DNA from: Kitasatospora gansuensis
Lineage (GTDB): Bacteria > Actinomycetota > Actinomycetes > Streptomycetales > Streptomycetaceae
NCBI RefSeq assembly: GCF_014203705.1
Contig: NZ_JACHJR010000001.1
Coordinates: 5,394,001-5,458,000 of the forward strand
Direction: 5' to 3'
DNA: 64,000 bases
The notes below the pieces were generated by a model, which did not search any database, was not told where the DNA came from, and saw nothing but the letters and a program-made list of their open reading frames with translations. Numbering within the stretch: the first letter of the stretch is position 1; each line of letters starts with the position of its first letter. The translations under genes were made by a program, and so were the position numbers. Of the stretch, positions 47,401 to 55,359 are shown in pieces.

Positions 47401-47847
47401 GAGCCCGCTCCGCAGGTCGACCTGGTCGAGATCGAGGCGGCCCCGGCCGCTCCGGCCGGCCGGACCCGCCGCCGCGCGGTCCGCAAGGCGACGGCTCCGG
47501 CCGGTGCGCCGGGCGAGGCCGAGATCGTGGTGCTGCAGGCCCGTGCCGAGGCCGCGATGGAGGCCGCGCTGACGGCCGCCGCCGTGCCCGCGGTCGAGGA
47601 GCCTGAGGTCGTCGTCGAGGCGCCCGAGGCCGAGCCGGTCGCCGAGGAGCCCGCCGTCGAGGCCCCGGCCGAGGAGGAGCCCGCGCCGAAGAAGCGCGCG
47701 GCCCGCAAGGCTCCGGCCAAGAAGGCCGTCGCGGCCAAGAAGACCACGGCCGCGAAGAAGACCACCGCCCGCAAGACCGCCACCAAGCGGACGAGCGCGG
47801 CGGCCAAGAAGGCCGCGGCCGCCGAGGGTGATTCGGCGGCTGAGTAA
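44401..47847 (+). CDS. rne: Ribonuclease E/G family endoribonuclease
   Basis: This 1148-residue enzyme cleaves single-stranded RNA in mRNA turnover and rRNA processing. As in other streptomycetes, the catalytic core is in the middle. Residues 1-500 are an Ala/Glu/Pro/Arg-rich disordered scaffold, the S1 domain begins near 537 (SYVGNVYLGKVQNVLP), the catalytic Asp lies in VVDVNTGKF (about 797) and GIIVIDFIDM, and the Zn-link is CVHC near 900. Beyond 910 is a second disordered tail ending in Lys/Ala repeats like histone H1. ATG at 44401 has GGGAG 11 nt upstream. The low-complexity arms probably bind PNPase and other partners. Confidence 0.96.
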   Translation: MLENENNEPQQPAADDSAAPPRRRRRAVSRPAGTPQGAATETAETVLPAEPHEAPAVAAAAEEPAPEKPVRARRTPRKRVESPAGAPEAVAEAPAPVEAAAEEPAPEKPVRARRTPRKRAEAAPVAVEEAPVVEVAAEEPAPVEDAAPPRRARRRRVVEATPVVVEEPVVEEEPEAPVEEPVAEAPVAEPAPVVEDAAPPRARRRAVRPSTAIFQAPVFQEPAPYVAPAAPAAAVTAAPAAAAPVAAPAAAKAAAPVAAPAAPQEEDEFEYSGVGRRRRTSRQVRVQTPSRQSRGGRQEARQEARPEPRVEQPEPVREVPKVEAPKAEAPAAVEEAPVEVTAGPETEGEWEDDRPSRRRRRGGRRRRRGEAEEFEAEQGTEPTAAAVEEPEEDVEEEDEDDLAGGLASSRRRRRRRRRSGDSAGGVEVVAETNEDGVRTVVKVREPRRRSTEPAFDPDEVQSIKGSTRLEAKKQRRREGRELGRRRVPIITEAEFLARRESVERVMVVRQNGLRTQIGVLEDNVLVEHYVNKEQATSYVGNVYLGKVQNVLPSMEAAFVDIGKGRNAVLYAGEVNFGALGGHGGPRRIESVLKSGQSVLVQVSKDPIGHKGARLTSQISLPGRYLVYVPEGSMTGISRKLPENERARLKQILKKIVPDDAGVIVRTAAEGASEDELTRDVQRLQAQWEEIQKKAATGNAPALLYGEPDMTVRVVRDIFNEDFTKVIVSGSEAWNTIHEYVTNVAPDLTERLQRWTSDVDVFATYRIDEQLMKALDRKVWLPSGGSLVIDRTEAMVVVDVNTGKFVGQGGNLEETVTRNNIEAAEEIVRQLRLRDLGGIIVIDFIDMVLESNRDLVLRRLLECLGRDRTKHQVAEVTSLGLVQMTRKRVGQGLLESFSESCVHCNGRGVIVHMEQPTSVGGGGGPVGTAGELAAGGSKRRRRGKGGTALEESHAVAETTEDEHDHEEFEVIPNGGEQLEIAVPETVEVAEAVETVVEAPVAEPAPQVDLVEIEAAPAAPAGRTRRRAVRKATAPAGAPGEAEIVVLQARAEAAMEAALTAAAVPAVEEPEVVVEAPEAEPVAEEPAVEAPAEEEPAPKKRAARKAPAKKAVAAKKTTAAKKTTARKTATKRTSAAAKKAAAAEGDSAAE
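44581..44756 (+). repeat. 56-bp perfect direct repeat inside rne
   Basis: The sequences 44581-44636 and 44701-44756 are identical over 56 bp and lie exactly 120 bp (40 codons) apart in frame. Each encodes the box EEPAPEKPVRARRTPRKR. This points to a recent tandem duplication in the disordered N-terminal arm. Confidence 0.9.
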
Positions 47848-47855
47848 GCCCTGGT

Positions 47856-47885
47856 GCGGGGGCGGTTCGTTCGAGCCGCCCCCGC
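47856..47885 (+). terminator. Terminator after rne
   Basis: A 10-bp GC stem (47856-47865 with 47876-47885) is extended by weaker inner pairs, 8 bp past the stop codon. Confidence 0.75.
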
Positions 47886-47971
47886 TCCGGTAGGGCCCGG
47901 TTTGCCCAAGTGGGTGCCGGTCCGTATTCTTGACCCTTGGCGTGTCTGACGCCGCGCTCCCGAGCACATCA

Positions 47972-47997
47972 CCTCTCGAAACTCGTTTCGGGGGAGG
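47972..47997 (+). promoter_or_regulatory. Hairpin in the rplU leader
   Basis: CGAAAC (47977-47982) and GTTTCG (47985-47990) form the core of a hairpin extended by CC/GG pairs, in the leader of 100-140 nt before rplU. Ribosomal-protein leaders often carry such autoregulatory structures. Evidence for regulation here is only the position. Confidence 0.35.
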
Positions 47998-48065
47998 CCG
48001 CCTGTGTCCGTACCCAGGTGGCTGGCATCGAGAGTTCCGATCGAGTTAGAGAAAGCAGGTACCGC

Positions 48066-48383
48066 ATGTACGCGATCGTTCGCGCAGGCGGCCGCCAGCA
48101 CAAGGTCGCCGTCGGCGACGTGCTGGAGATTGACCGTGTTGACGTCAAGCCGGGTGACTCGGTGGAGCTCTCGACCATCCTGGTCGTCGACGGTGACGAT
48201 GTCACCTCCGACCCGTGGGTCCTCGCCGGCGTGAAGGCTCACGCCGAGGTGGTCGACCACACCAAGGGTGAGAAGATCATCATCCTGCGCTACAAGAACA
48301 AGACCGGTTACCGTCGCCGCCAGGGCCACCGTCAGCGCCACACCGCTGTCCGGATCACCAGCATCGACTCCGTCAGCAAGTAA
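48066..48383 (+). CDS. rplU: 50S ribosomal protein L21
   Basis: This 105-residue large-subunit protein has the start MYAIVRAGGRQHKVAVGD and the terminal signature KKKTGYRRRQGHRQ-like stretch NKTGYRRRQGHRQ, which contacts 23S rRNA. The normal ATG at 48066 is used; longer in-frame extensions are leader sequence. It is followed by rpmA after 12 bp. Confidence 0.97.
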   Translation: MYAIVRAGGRQHKVAVGDVLEIDRVDVKPGDSVELSTILVVDGDDVTSDPWVLAGVKAHAEVVDHTKGEKIIILRYKNKTGYRRRQGHRQRHTAVRITSIDSVSK

Positions 48384-48395
48384 GGGGATAGCGAG

Positions 48396-48653
48396 ATGGC
48401 ACACAAGAAGGGCGCAAGCTCTACCCGGAACGGCCGTGACTCGAACGCCCAGCGCCTCGGCGTGAAGCGCTTCGGCGGTCAGGTCGTCAGCGCCGGCGAG
48501 ATCCTGGTCCGCCAGCGTGGCACCCACTTCCACCCGGGTGCGGGCGTCGGTCGCGGTGGCGACGACACCCTGTTCGCGCTGAACGCCGGTGCGGTGCAGT
48601 TCGGCACCCACCGCGGTCGCCGCGTCGTGAACATCGTGGCCGTCGAGGCCTGA
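48396..48653 (+). CDS. rpmA: 50S ribosomal protein L27
   Basis: This 85-residue protein begins MAHKKGASSTRNGRDS, with the flexible N-terminal arm that reaches the peptidyl-transferase centre, and includes GGQVVSAGEILVRQRGT. There is no cleaved N-terminal extension of the Firmicutes type. GGGGATAGCGAG precedes the ATG. It is the second gene of the rplU-rpmA unit. Confidence 0.97.
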   Translation: MAHKKGASSTRNGRDSNAQRLGVKRFGGQVVSAGEILVRQRGTHFHPGAGVGRGGDDTLFALNAGAVQFGTHRGRRVVNIVAVEA

Positions 48654-48679
48654 TTCTGACCCAGCGTCGGAATTCCTGT

Positions 48680-48713
48680 GGAGGGTGGGCCGGAATTTTC
48701 CGGTCCACCCTCC
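48680..48713 (+). terminator. Hairpin between rpmA and obg
   Basis: A 16-bp stem with one G-U pair (48680-48695 with 48698-48713) lies between the ribosomal genes and obg and may terminate or attenuate read-through. Confidence 0.75.
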
Positions 48714-48759
48714 ATGCTTTGAAGCAGAGACTGTTTTTCCCTATCTGGAGGCACACCCC

Positions 48760-50244
48760 ATGACCACCTTCGTGGACCGCGTCGAACTGCATGTCGCCGC
48801 GGGTAACGGAGGCCACGGCTGCGCCTCCGTTCACCGAGAGAAGTTCAAGCCGCTGGGCGGGCCCGACGGCGGCAACGGCGGTGAGGGCGGCAGCGTGATC
48901 CTCATGGTCGACGCGCAGGTCACCACGCTGCTCGAGTACCACCACTCGCCCAAGCGCAAGGCCACCAACGGCAAGCCGGGCGCGGGCGGTCACCGCACCG
49001 GCTCGACCGGTGGGGACCTGGTGCTGCCGGTGCCGGACGGCACCGTGGTGATGGACAAGCAGGGCAACGTGCTGGCCGACCTGGTCGGGCACGGCACCAG
49101 CTTCATCGCCGCGGCCGGCGGCCGTGGCGGTCTGGGCAACTCGGCGCTCTCCTCGGCCCGCCGCAAGGCCCCCGGTTTCGCCCTGCTCGGCGAGCCCGGC
49201 GAGGCCCGCGACATCGTGATGGAGCTCAAGTCCGTCGCCGACGTCGCCCTGGTGGGTTACCCGAGCGCGGGCAAGTCCTCGCTCATCTCGGTGATCTCGG
49301 CGGCCAAGCCGAAGATCGCGGACTACCCCTTCACCACCCTGATCCCCAACCTCGGTGTGGTCACCGCGGGCGAGACGGTCTACACCGTCGCCGACGTCCC
49401 CGGCCTGATCCCGGGCGCCAGCCAGGGCCGCGGTCTGGGCCTGGAGTTCCTCCGGCACGTCGAGCGCTGCACCGTGCTGGTGCACGTGCTGGACTGCGCC
49501 ACCCTGGAGCCCGGCCGGGACCCGGTCACCGACCTGGAGACCATCGAGGCCGAGCTCTCCCAGTACGGCGGTCTGGAGGACCGGCCGCGGCTGGTCGCGC
49601 TCAACAAGATCGACGTGCCGGACGGCCAGGACATCGCCGACCTGACCCGGGCCTCCCTGGAGGAGCTCGGCTACCGCGTCTTCGAGGTCTCCGCCGCCTC
49701 CCGCGCGGGCCTGCGCGAGCTCAACTACGCGATGGCCCAGATCGTCGCCGAGGCGCGGGCCGCCAAGCCGCTGCAGGAGGCCACCCGGATCGTGCTGCGG
49801 CCCACCGCCGTGGACGACGCCGGCTTCACGGTCACCGAGGAGGACGGCGCGTACCGCGTGCGCGGCCTCAAGCCCGAGCGCTGGGTGCGGCAGACCGACT
49901 TCTCCAACGACGAGGCGGTCGGGTACCTGGCCGACCGGCTGGCCCGGCTCGGCGTCGAGGACCAGCTCTGGAAGGTGGGCGCCCAGGAGGGCGACACCGT
50001 CATCATCGGTCCGGACGAGAACGCCGTGGTCTTCGACTGGGAGCCGACCCTGGCCGCCGGTGCGGAGATGCTCGGCCGCCGTGGCGAGGACCACCGCCTG
50101 GACACCCAGCGCCCCGCGCTGGACCGCCGCCGGGACAAGCAGAAGCTGCGCGACTCGGCCGAGGACGAGTTCCTCGCCTTCGAGGCGCTGTCCAGCAAGC
50201 GGCCCGCGGCGCTGGACGTGGACGACTCGGGCGACGAGGAGTAA
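48760..50244 (+). CDS. obg: Obg-family GTPase, ribosome assembly and development
   Basis: This 494-residue GTPase has the glycine-rich Obg domain (residues 1-158, GGPDGGNGGEGGSV), a G domain with G1 GYPSAGKSS, switch ADYPFTTLIPN, G3 DVPGLI and G4 NKID, a C-terminal OCT domain (about 345-425), and a charged tail. It binds the 50S subunit; in S. coelicolor Obg links GTP level to onset of sporulation. ATG at 48760 is preferred, with TGGAGG 8-9 nt upstream. The order rplU-rpmA-obg-proB is typical. Confidence 0.96.
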   Translation: MTTFVDRVELHVAAGNGGHGCASVHREKFKPLGGPDGGNGGEGGSVILMVDAQVTTLLEYHHSPKRKATNGKPGAGGHRTGSTGGDLVLPVPDGTVVMDKQGNVLADLVGHGTSFIAAAGGRGGLGNSALSSARRKAPGFALLGEPGEARDIVMELKSVADVALVGYPSAGKSSLISVISAAKPKIADYPFTTLIPNLGVVTAGETVYTVADVPGLIPGASQGRGLGLEFLRHVERCTVLVHVLDCATLEPGRDPVTDLETIEAELSQYGGLEDRPRLVALNKIDVPDGQDIADLTRASLEELGYRVFEVSAASRAGLRELNYAMAQIVAEARAAKPLQEATRIVLRPTAVDDAGFTVTEEDGAYRVRGLKPERWVRQTDFSNDEAVGYLADRLARLGVEDQLWKVGAQEGDTVIIGPDENAVVFDWEPTLAAGAEMLGRRGEDHRLDTQRPALDRRRDKQKLRDSAEDEFLAFEALSSKRPAALDVDDSGDEE

Positions 50245-50256
50245 CTCGCTTGCTGG

Positions 50257-50298
50257 CACAGGGGCGTGGGGAGCCGAGAGGCTGCCCGCGCCCCTGTG
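50257..50298 (+). terminator. Terminator after obg
   Basis: A 10-bp outer stem (50257-50266 with 50289-50298), then GGG/CCC and AGCC/GGCT pairs with minor mismatches, close a GAGA loop. Confidence 0.85.
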
Positions 50299-50387
50299 GC
50301 GTGTCCACGGGCTGAAAAGCCGTCGGGGGCGAGGGCCCGGATCGCGTAGATTACGACCCGTCGATTCTCGTGTGGAGGCAAGCCCGG

Positions 50388-51524
50388 ATGACGGACCAGA
50401 CCCTGCGTCAGGAGGTCCTGACCGCACGCCGCATCGTGGTCAAGGTCGGCTCCTCCTCGCTCACCACCGCCGCCGGCGGGCTCGACGCGGACCGGGTGGA
50501 CGCGCTGGTCGACGCGCTCGCCAAGGCCCGCAGCCAGCCCTCGGCCCCCGAGATCGTGCTGGTCTCCTCCGGCGCCATCGCGGCCGGCCTGGCCCCGCTC
50601 GGTCTGGACCGCCGCCCGCCGGACCTGGCCCGCCAGCAGGCCGCCGCCAGCGTCGGCCAGGGCCTGCTGGTCGCCCGGTACACCGCCTCGTTCGCCCGGT
50701 ACGGCGTCCGGGTCGGCCAGGTGCTGCTGACCGCCGAGGACGCCAGCCGCCGGGCGCACTACCGGAACGCCTACCGGACCCTGGACCAGCTGCTGGCGAT
50801 GGGCGCGATGCCGATCGTCAACGAGAACGACACCGTCGCCACCGCCGAGATCAAGTTCGGTGACAACGACCGGCTGGCCGCGCTGGTCGCCCACCTGGTC
50901 CGGGCCGACCTGCTGGTGCTGCTCTCCGACGTGGACGGCCTGTACGACGGCGACCCGAGCAAGCCCGGCACCACCCGGATCGACCAGGTCAGCGGCCCGC
51001 ACGACCTGGACGGGATCGAGATCGGCAGCACCGGCAAGGCGGGCGTGGGAACCGGTGGCATGGTCACCAAGGTGGAGGCCGCCCGGATCGCCACCGGTGC
51101 CGGCATCCCGGTGGTGCTGACCGCAGCCAGCCAGGCCGCCGACGCCCTGGCGGGCCGTCAGACCGGCACGCTGTTCCTGCGCACCGGCAGCCGCTCCGCC
51201 GACCGGCTGCTCTGGCTGGAGCACGCCAGCAGCCCGCGCGGTGCCCTCCAGCTGGACCCGGGCGCGGTCGAGGCGGTGGTCTCCGGCGGGAAGTCGCTGC
51301 TGCCCGCCGGGGTGACCCGGGTGGACGGGGAGTTCTCCGCCGGTGATCCGGTGGACCTTCTTGGCGAAAACGGCCACATCGTCGCCCGTGGGCTGGTCAA
51401 CTTTGATGCGAGGGAGTTGCCCCGTCTGCTCGGCCGGTCCACCAGAGAGCTGGCCCAGGAGCTCGGTGCCGCGTACGAGCGCGAGGTCATCCACCGCGAC
51501 GACCTGGTCATCCTGCGCGGCTGA
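50388..51524 (+). CDS. proB: Glutamate 5-kinase
   Basis: This 378-residue enzyme phosphorylates glutamate as the first step of proline synthesis. It shows VVKVGSSSLT, LVSSGAIAAGL, the NENDTVATAE and FGDNDRLAA substrate loop and GTGGMVTKV, then a C-terminal PUA domain (about 285-375). ATG at 50388 has GGAGG 10 nt upstream, and TAGATT (50347-50352) is a likely -10. Its partner proA lies 580 bp downstream, after an unrelated small gene. Confidence 0.96.
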   Translation: MTDQTLRQEVLTARRIVVKVGSSSLTTAAGGLDADRVDALVDALAKARSQPSAPEIVLVSSGAIAAGLAPLGLDRRPPDLARQQAAASVGQGLLVARYTASFARYGVRVGQVLLTAEDASRRAHYRNAYRTLDQLLAMGAMPIVNENDTVATAEIKFGDNDRLAALVAHLVRADLLVLLSDVDGLYDGDPSKPGTTRIDQVSGPHDLDGIEIGSTGKAGVGTGGMVTKVEAARIATGAGIPVVLTAASQAADALAGRQTGTLFLRTGSRSADRLLWLEHASSPRGALQLDPGAVEAVVSGGKSLLPAGVTRVDGEFSAGDPVDLLGENGHIVARGLVNFDARELPRLLGRSTRELAQELGAAYEREVIHRDDLVILRG

Positions 51525-51588
51525 CGGGCCCGACCCCTAGGCCGTCCGCAGCGGCCACGACACGACGTCGCCGAACAGGAGGCCGCCG

Positions 51589-52041
51589 GTGGGACGAAGG
51601 CTGACCAGCATCGACGGCGGCCGGGGCGAACACGTACCCGAAGAACCCGGCGCCACCGTACGCCAGTTGCACGACCGGGCCGAGCTCCCCGAGGAGGAGC
51701 AGCCCCGGCTCTGGCACGTCGTGCTGAGCGTGGCGGGCAAGGTCACCCCGCTGGCCGAGCTGCGGGCCGGGCTCGAACAGCTGGCCCACGACCACTCGTT
51801 CTTCCTGACGGCTCGTTACGCCGCCGACCACGCCGAGATCCGCTACTGGGAACAGGCCAGGGACCTGCACGACGCCGCCGCGATCGCGCTCCGGCTCTGG
51901 GGCGAGCACAAGAGCTCGGCGAACTTACCGCCGTGGGAGATCGTCGGCCTCGAAGTGGTGGACCGTCCGACCTACCACAAGCGGATCTCCGAGGGCTTCG
52001 GCGATCCGCCGCCGCACCTGGGCGGGGTGCACCCGTACTAG
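51589..52041 (+). CDS. Conserved hypothetical protein between proB and proA
   Basis: This 150-residue soluble protein is fixed by AGGAGG (51577-51582) 6 nt before the GTG. It is acidic at its N-terminus and then has mixed helices and strands (LWHVVLSVAGKVTPLAELRAG begins near residue 41), an aromatic/His-rich patch DHSFFLTARYAADHAEIRYWE, and ends in PPPHLGGVHPY. No membrane helix or known catalytic motif is visible. It follows proB by 64 bp on the same strand and may be co-transcribed. I do not recognise a functional family. Confidence 0.8.
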   Translation: MGRRLTSIDGGRGEHVPEEPGATVRQLHDRAELPEEEQPRLWHVVLSVAGKVTPLAELRAGLEQLAHDHSFFLTARYAADHAEIRYWEQARDLHDAAAIALRLWGEHKSSANLPPWEIVGLEVVDRPTYHKRISEGFGDPPPHLGGVHPY

Positions 52042-52105
52042 CGCGCTGTCTCAGCGCTCGATCAGCGGCTCCGGGCGGTCGGGCGCAGTCGCTACCCTTG
52101 GCCGC

Positions 52106-53419
52106 ATGACCAGCGACCAGACCACCGACAGCCCCGTCCTCGCCGTCGCGCGCCGTGCCCGTGAGGCGGCCGCCGTGCTCGCCCCACTGCCGCGTTCGGT
52201 GAAGGACGCCGCGCTGCTGGCGATCGCCGACGCGCTGCTCGCCCGGACGGCCGAGATCACCGCCGCCAACGCTGAGGACGTCGCGAAGGCCCGCGCGGCG
52301 GAGACCCCGGAGTCGGTGATCGACCGGCTGACGCTCGACGACGAGCGGATCGCGGCGATCGCCGCCGACGTCCGCTCGGTGGTCGGCCTGCCCGACCCGG
52401 TCGGTGAGGTGATCCGGGGCTACACGCTGCCGAACGGTCTGGACGTCCGTCAGATCCGGGTCCCGCTGGGCGTGGTGGGCATCATCTACGAGGCCCGCCC
52501 CAACGTCACGGTGGACGCCGCCGCGCTCTGCCTGAAGTCCGGCAACGCCGTACTGCTGCGCGGTTCGGCCTCCGCCTACCGCTCCAACACCGCCCTGGTC
52601 GGCGTGCTCCGGGACGCGGTGGCCGGGGCCGGGCTGCCCGCCGACGTGATCCAGCTGGTGCCGGGCGAGAGCCGGGAGTCGGTGCAGGAGCTGATGCGGG
52701 CCCGCGGCCTGGTCGACGTGCTGATCCCGCGCGGTGGCGCCTCGCTGATCAAGACCGTGGTGGAGGGCTCCACCGTGCCGGTGATCGAGACCGGCACCGG
52801 CAACTGCCACGTCTACGTGGACGCCGACACCGACCTGGCGATGGCGGTCGGCATCCTGCTGAACTCCAAGGCCCAGCGGGTCAGCGTCTGCAACACCGCC
52901 GAGACCCTGCTGGTCCACCAGGACGTCGCGGACGCCTTCCTGCCGCTCGCGCTGGCCGCGCTGGCCGAGGCCGGGGTGACCGTGCACGGCGACGACGCGG
53001 TGCTCAAGGCCGCCGAGGGCTCCGCCGCCACCGTGGTGCCGGCCACCGAGGAGGACTGGGAGACCGAGTACCTCTCGTACGACCTCGCGGCCGCCGTGGT
53101 GCCGTCGCTGGATGCCGCCGTCGCGCACATCCGGCGCTGGTCCTCGGGCCACACCGAGGCGATCGTGACCACCTCGCAGGCCGCCGCCCGCCGCTTCACC
53201 CAGTTGGTCGACTCCACCACCGTGGCGGTCAACGCCTCGACCCGGTTCACCGATGGGGGTGAGTTCGGTTTCGGCGCGGAGATCGGCATCTCCACCCAGA
53301 AGCTGCACGCGCGCGGCCCGATGGGCCTGCCCGAGCTGACCTCCACCAAGTACATCGTCACCGGTGACGGTCACGTCCGGGGCGGCGTCACGCCCACCGT
53401 GGGTGGTACGAACGGCTGA
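52106..53419 (+). CDS. proA: Gamma-glutamyl phosphate reductase
   Basis: This 437-residue NADPH-dependent aldehyde-dehydrogenase-fold enzyme makes glutamate semialdehyde for proline. It has PLGVVGIIYEARPNV, the GGASLI loop, the catalytic cysteine in SVCNTAETLLV (about residue 265) and the ETGTGNCHVYVD segment. No ribosome site precedes ATG 52106; TACCCT (52093-52098) ends 7 nt before it, so proA is probably leaderless and can be expressed apart from proB. Confidence 0.96.
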   Translation: MTSDQTTDSPVLAVARRAREAAAVLAPLPRSVKDAALLAIADALLARTAEITAANAEDVAKARAAETPESVIDRLTLDDERIAAIAADVRSVVGLPDPVGEVIRGYTLPNGLDVRQIRVPLGVVGIIYEARPNVTVDAAALCLKSGNAVLLRGSASAYRSNTALVGVLRDAVAGAGLPADVIQLVPGESRESVQELMRARGLVDVLIPRGGASLIKTVVEGSTVPVIETGTGNCHVYVDADTDLAMAVGILLNSKAQRVSVCNTAETLLVHQDVADAFLPLALAALAEAGVTVHGDDAVLKAAEGSAATVVPATEEDWETEYLSYDLAAAVVPSLDAAVAHIRRWSSGHTEAIVTTSQAAARRFTQLVDSTTVAVNASTRFTDGGEFGFGAEIGISTQKLHARGPMGLPELTSTKYIVTGDGHVRGGVTPTVGGTNG

Positions 53420-53434
53420 CGCCGGCTCAGCGGC

Positions 53435-53472
53435 GGCGGTTCGTCCGGGGCTTCCGCTCCGGACGAACTGCC
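53435..53472 (+). terminator. Terminator after proA
   Basis: A 14-bp stem with one G-U pair (53435-53448 with 53459-53472) closes a 10-nt loop. Confidence 0.8.
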
Positions 53473-53515
53473 GGGACCCACAGACAAAAGCCCCGGCCGG
53501 TAATACATTGAATCC

Positions 53516-54097
53516 GTGGCTGAGGACTTGGGGGGCTCGCCGTACTCCGACGGCGCCGACCATGGTGGAGCGGACGACGAGTTCGCCACCGTGGTCCTTG
53601 ACGAGGCATTCATCCGGTCCGCCGCCGTGCACGAGCCGAGCGCCGAGGAGCGGCAGCTGGCCGCCGCCGAGGCCAGGTTCGAGCCGGACACGGCGGCACT
53701 CGGCCGGGTCCCGGAGTTCACCGCGACGGACGGGGTGCCGCTCGAGCTGCGCCCGCACCCGAGCGGCCTGGACGACGACCGGCTCTACACCGACCCCTGG
53801 TCCGGCGGCCGGGCCGCCCGGCGGCTGCGCTGGAGCCGGGCCGACGGTTTCGACCCCGGCCGGGCGGGCGGCGGCCGGCAGGTCGCCCAGCAGCGCTGGC
53901 ACCGTCCGGTCGCCTGGGTGCTCGCGGTGGTGATGGGCGTCAGCGTGGTGGCCGTCGCGGTGGCCGCGATCTACCGCGGCACGGGCGGCGGCGAGCAGCC
54001 GGCCAGCCGCCCGGAGACCGGCACCAGCACCAGCGGTGCGCCGCCACGTGGCGAAACCTCGCAGGCGCCACCGGTGACGGTTTCGATCAGCCGCTGA
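53516..54097 (+). CDS. One-pass membrane protein, first of a related pair
   Basis: This 193-residue protein has a cytoplasmic N-terminus containing DDEFATVVLDEAFIRSAAVHE (first residues DDEFATVV near 20), a motif repeated in the next gene. A variable acidic region follows, then one membrane helix (WVLAVVMGVSVVAVAVAAIY, about 139-158) and a short Thr/Ser/Pro-rich external tail. GTG start with TACATT (53504-53509) ending 6 nt upstream and no ribosome site: probably leaderless. The family is streptomycete-specific as far as I know; function unknown. Confidence 0.78.
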   Translation: MAEDLGGSPYSDGADHGGADDEFATVVLDEAFIRSAAVHEPSAEERQLAAAEARFEPDTAALGRVPEFTATDGVPLELRPHPSGLDDDRLYTDPWSGGRAARRLRWSRADGFDPGRAGGGRQVAQQRWHRPVAWVLAVVMGVSVVAVAVAAIYRGTGGGEQPASRPETGTSTSGAPPRGETSQAPPVTVSISR

Positions 54098-54184
54098 GCC
54101 GGTTACCGGCGGGTTCACCGGCAGCCACGAAGAAGTTACGCACAGCCTCTCGTGGCGCGCCAACACCGGCTCTACCCTTGAGTC

Positions 54185-55213
54185 ATGGGTGACCCGGTCG
54201 AGCCTCCGGAGGGTACGCCCGACGGTGGTTCCGGTAACGAGGACGAGTACCGATCCGTCGTCTTCGACGAGTCGTTCGTCCGAGCTGCCCGGATCCAGGA
54301 GCTCTCGGCCCGGGAGCGGCTGGGTGGCAACTACCCTCGCGCGGTCCGTCGGCGCGGCCTCTTCGGCTCGCTGTCCCGGCAGGCGCTGGCCCTGTTGCTG
54401 CTGGTGGTGCTGGCCTTCGCGGCCGCGGTGTACTTCGGGATCTCCTCGCCCCAGTCGCAGTCCGGCCGGCCGAGCGGCAGCCAACTGACCGTCAGCCTGG
54501 TGGCGCTGGCCCCGAGTTCGGCCGTCACGCCGGTGGACGACCCGAACGCCCCGTTCGCCGGCCTGCCCGCGAGCTACCGGGACGGCATCGTCGGTCTCGG
54601 CACCCCGGGCGGCTCCGCCACCACGCACTTCACCCGCGCCGAGGTGATCCGCGCGCTCGACACCGTCCAGCGCTACCTGAACGCCTCCTCGCTGGCCCCC
54701 GGCACCCTGGTCCGCGGCGAGACCGCGGACGCCCGCCGCCTGATCACCCCCGGGCAGCAGACCCAGTACGACCAGAGCATGGCCACCCCCAGCGATGACC
54801 AGCACCACGAGGCCACCGGCTGGCTGGTCCGCTTCGACCCCGGCAAGGTCGCGCTGGCGGTGGACACCGTCAAGGCGGTCGGCGCGATGACGATCGACGA
54901 GGCGGGCGCGGGCGTGCTGGTGGTCGACACCGACCACACCTTCGTCTACGCGCTCCGGCCCGCCGAAGCTCCGGGCGGGCCGGTCACGTTGCACACCGTG
55001 CGGCGGGCGCTCCGCTTCGAGTTCGACCGGGCGGACCTGGCGGCGGGGCGGCTCCGCCTGGTGGACTCGGTGGTCCAGACGGGGCCGACCCCCTGCAACA
55101 GCCGGCTGGCGGCCTACCTGCAGCCGATCCTCACCGGCACCACCCCACCGGCCGTCACCGACCCGGGCGACCACTCGCGGTCGGCTTGGGCGATCTGCGC
55201 GGTCCTGAGGTGA
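54185..55213 (+). CDS. One-pass membrane protein, second of a related pair
   Basis: This 342-residue protein has the same N-terminal box as its neighbour (EDEYRSVVFDESFVRAARI, ending SARER), one membrane helix (ALALLLLVVLAFAAAVYFGI, about 63-82) and an external domain of some 250 residues with two cysteines (C near 305, near 338). The ATG has TACCCT (54173-54178) ending 6 nt upstream, so the message is probably leaderless. The FVRAA-type box suggests both bind the same cytoplasmic partner. No enzymatic motif is seen. Confidence 0.8.
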   Translation: MGDPVEPPEGTPDGGSGNEDEYRSVVFDESFVRAARIQELSARERLGGNYPRAVRRRGLFGSLSRQALALLLLVVLAFAAAVYFGISSPQSQSGRPSGSQLTVSLVALAPSSAVTPVDDPNAPFAGLPASYRDGIVGLGTPGGSATTHFTRAEVIRALDTVQRYLNASSLAPGTLVRGETADARRLITPGQQTQYDQSMATPSDDQHHEATGWLVRFDPGKVALAVDTVKAVGAMTIDEAGAGVLVVDTDHTFVYALRPAEAPGGPVTLHTVRRALRFEFDRADLAAGRLRLVDSVVQTGPTPCNSRLAAYLQPILTGTTPPAVTDPGDHSRSAWAICAVLR

Positions 55214-55224
55214 AACGAGCCCCG

Positions 55225-55340
55225 CAGGGGCTCGGGGAACGGCGAGGAGATCTGGCGTTCGGGTCAAACTGCAAAGTGCCTGACCACTTACGTACGGATC
55301 ACCCTTTACGAGGTCGGCGTCGCAGTTCCCCGAGCCCCTG
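55225..55340. repeat. 116-bp palindromic intergenic element
   Basis: CAGGGGCTCGGGGAAC (55225-55240) is repeated in perfect inverted form at 55325-55340, and similarity continues inward for a few bases. The 84-bp centre is AT-richer and contains AAGTG/CACTT (55274-55278, 55285-55289) and CGTACG. The arm resembles GGGGCGCGGGGAAC-type dispersed intergenic palindromes that I recall from streptomycete genomes. It lies between convergent genes and could also act as a terminator. Confidence 0.65.
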
Positions 55341-55359
55341 TCTGCCGAAGCGTGTGCGA

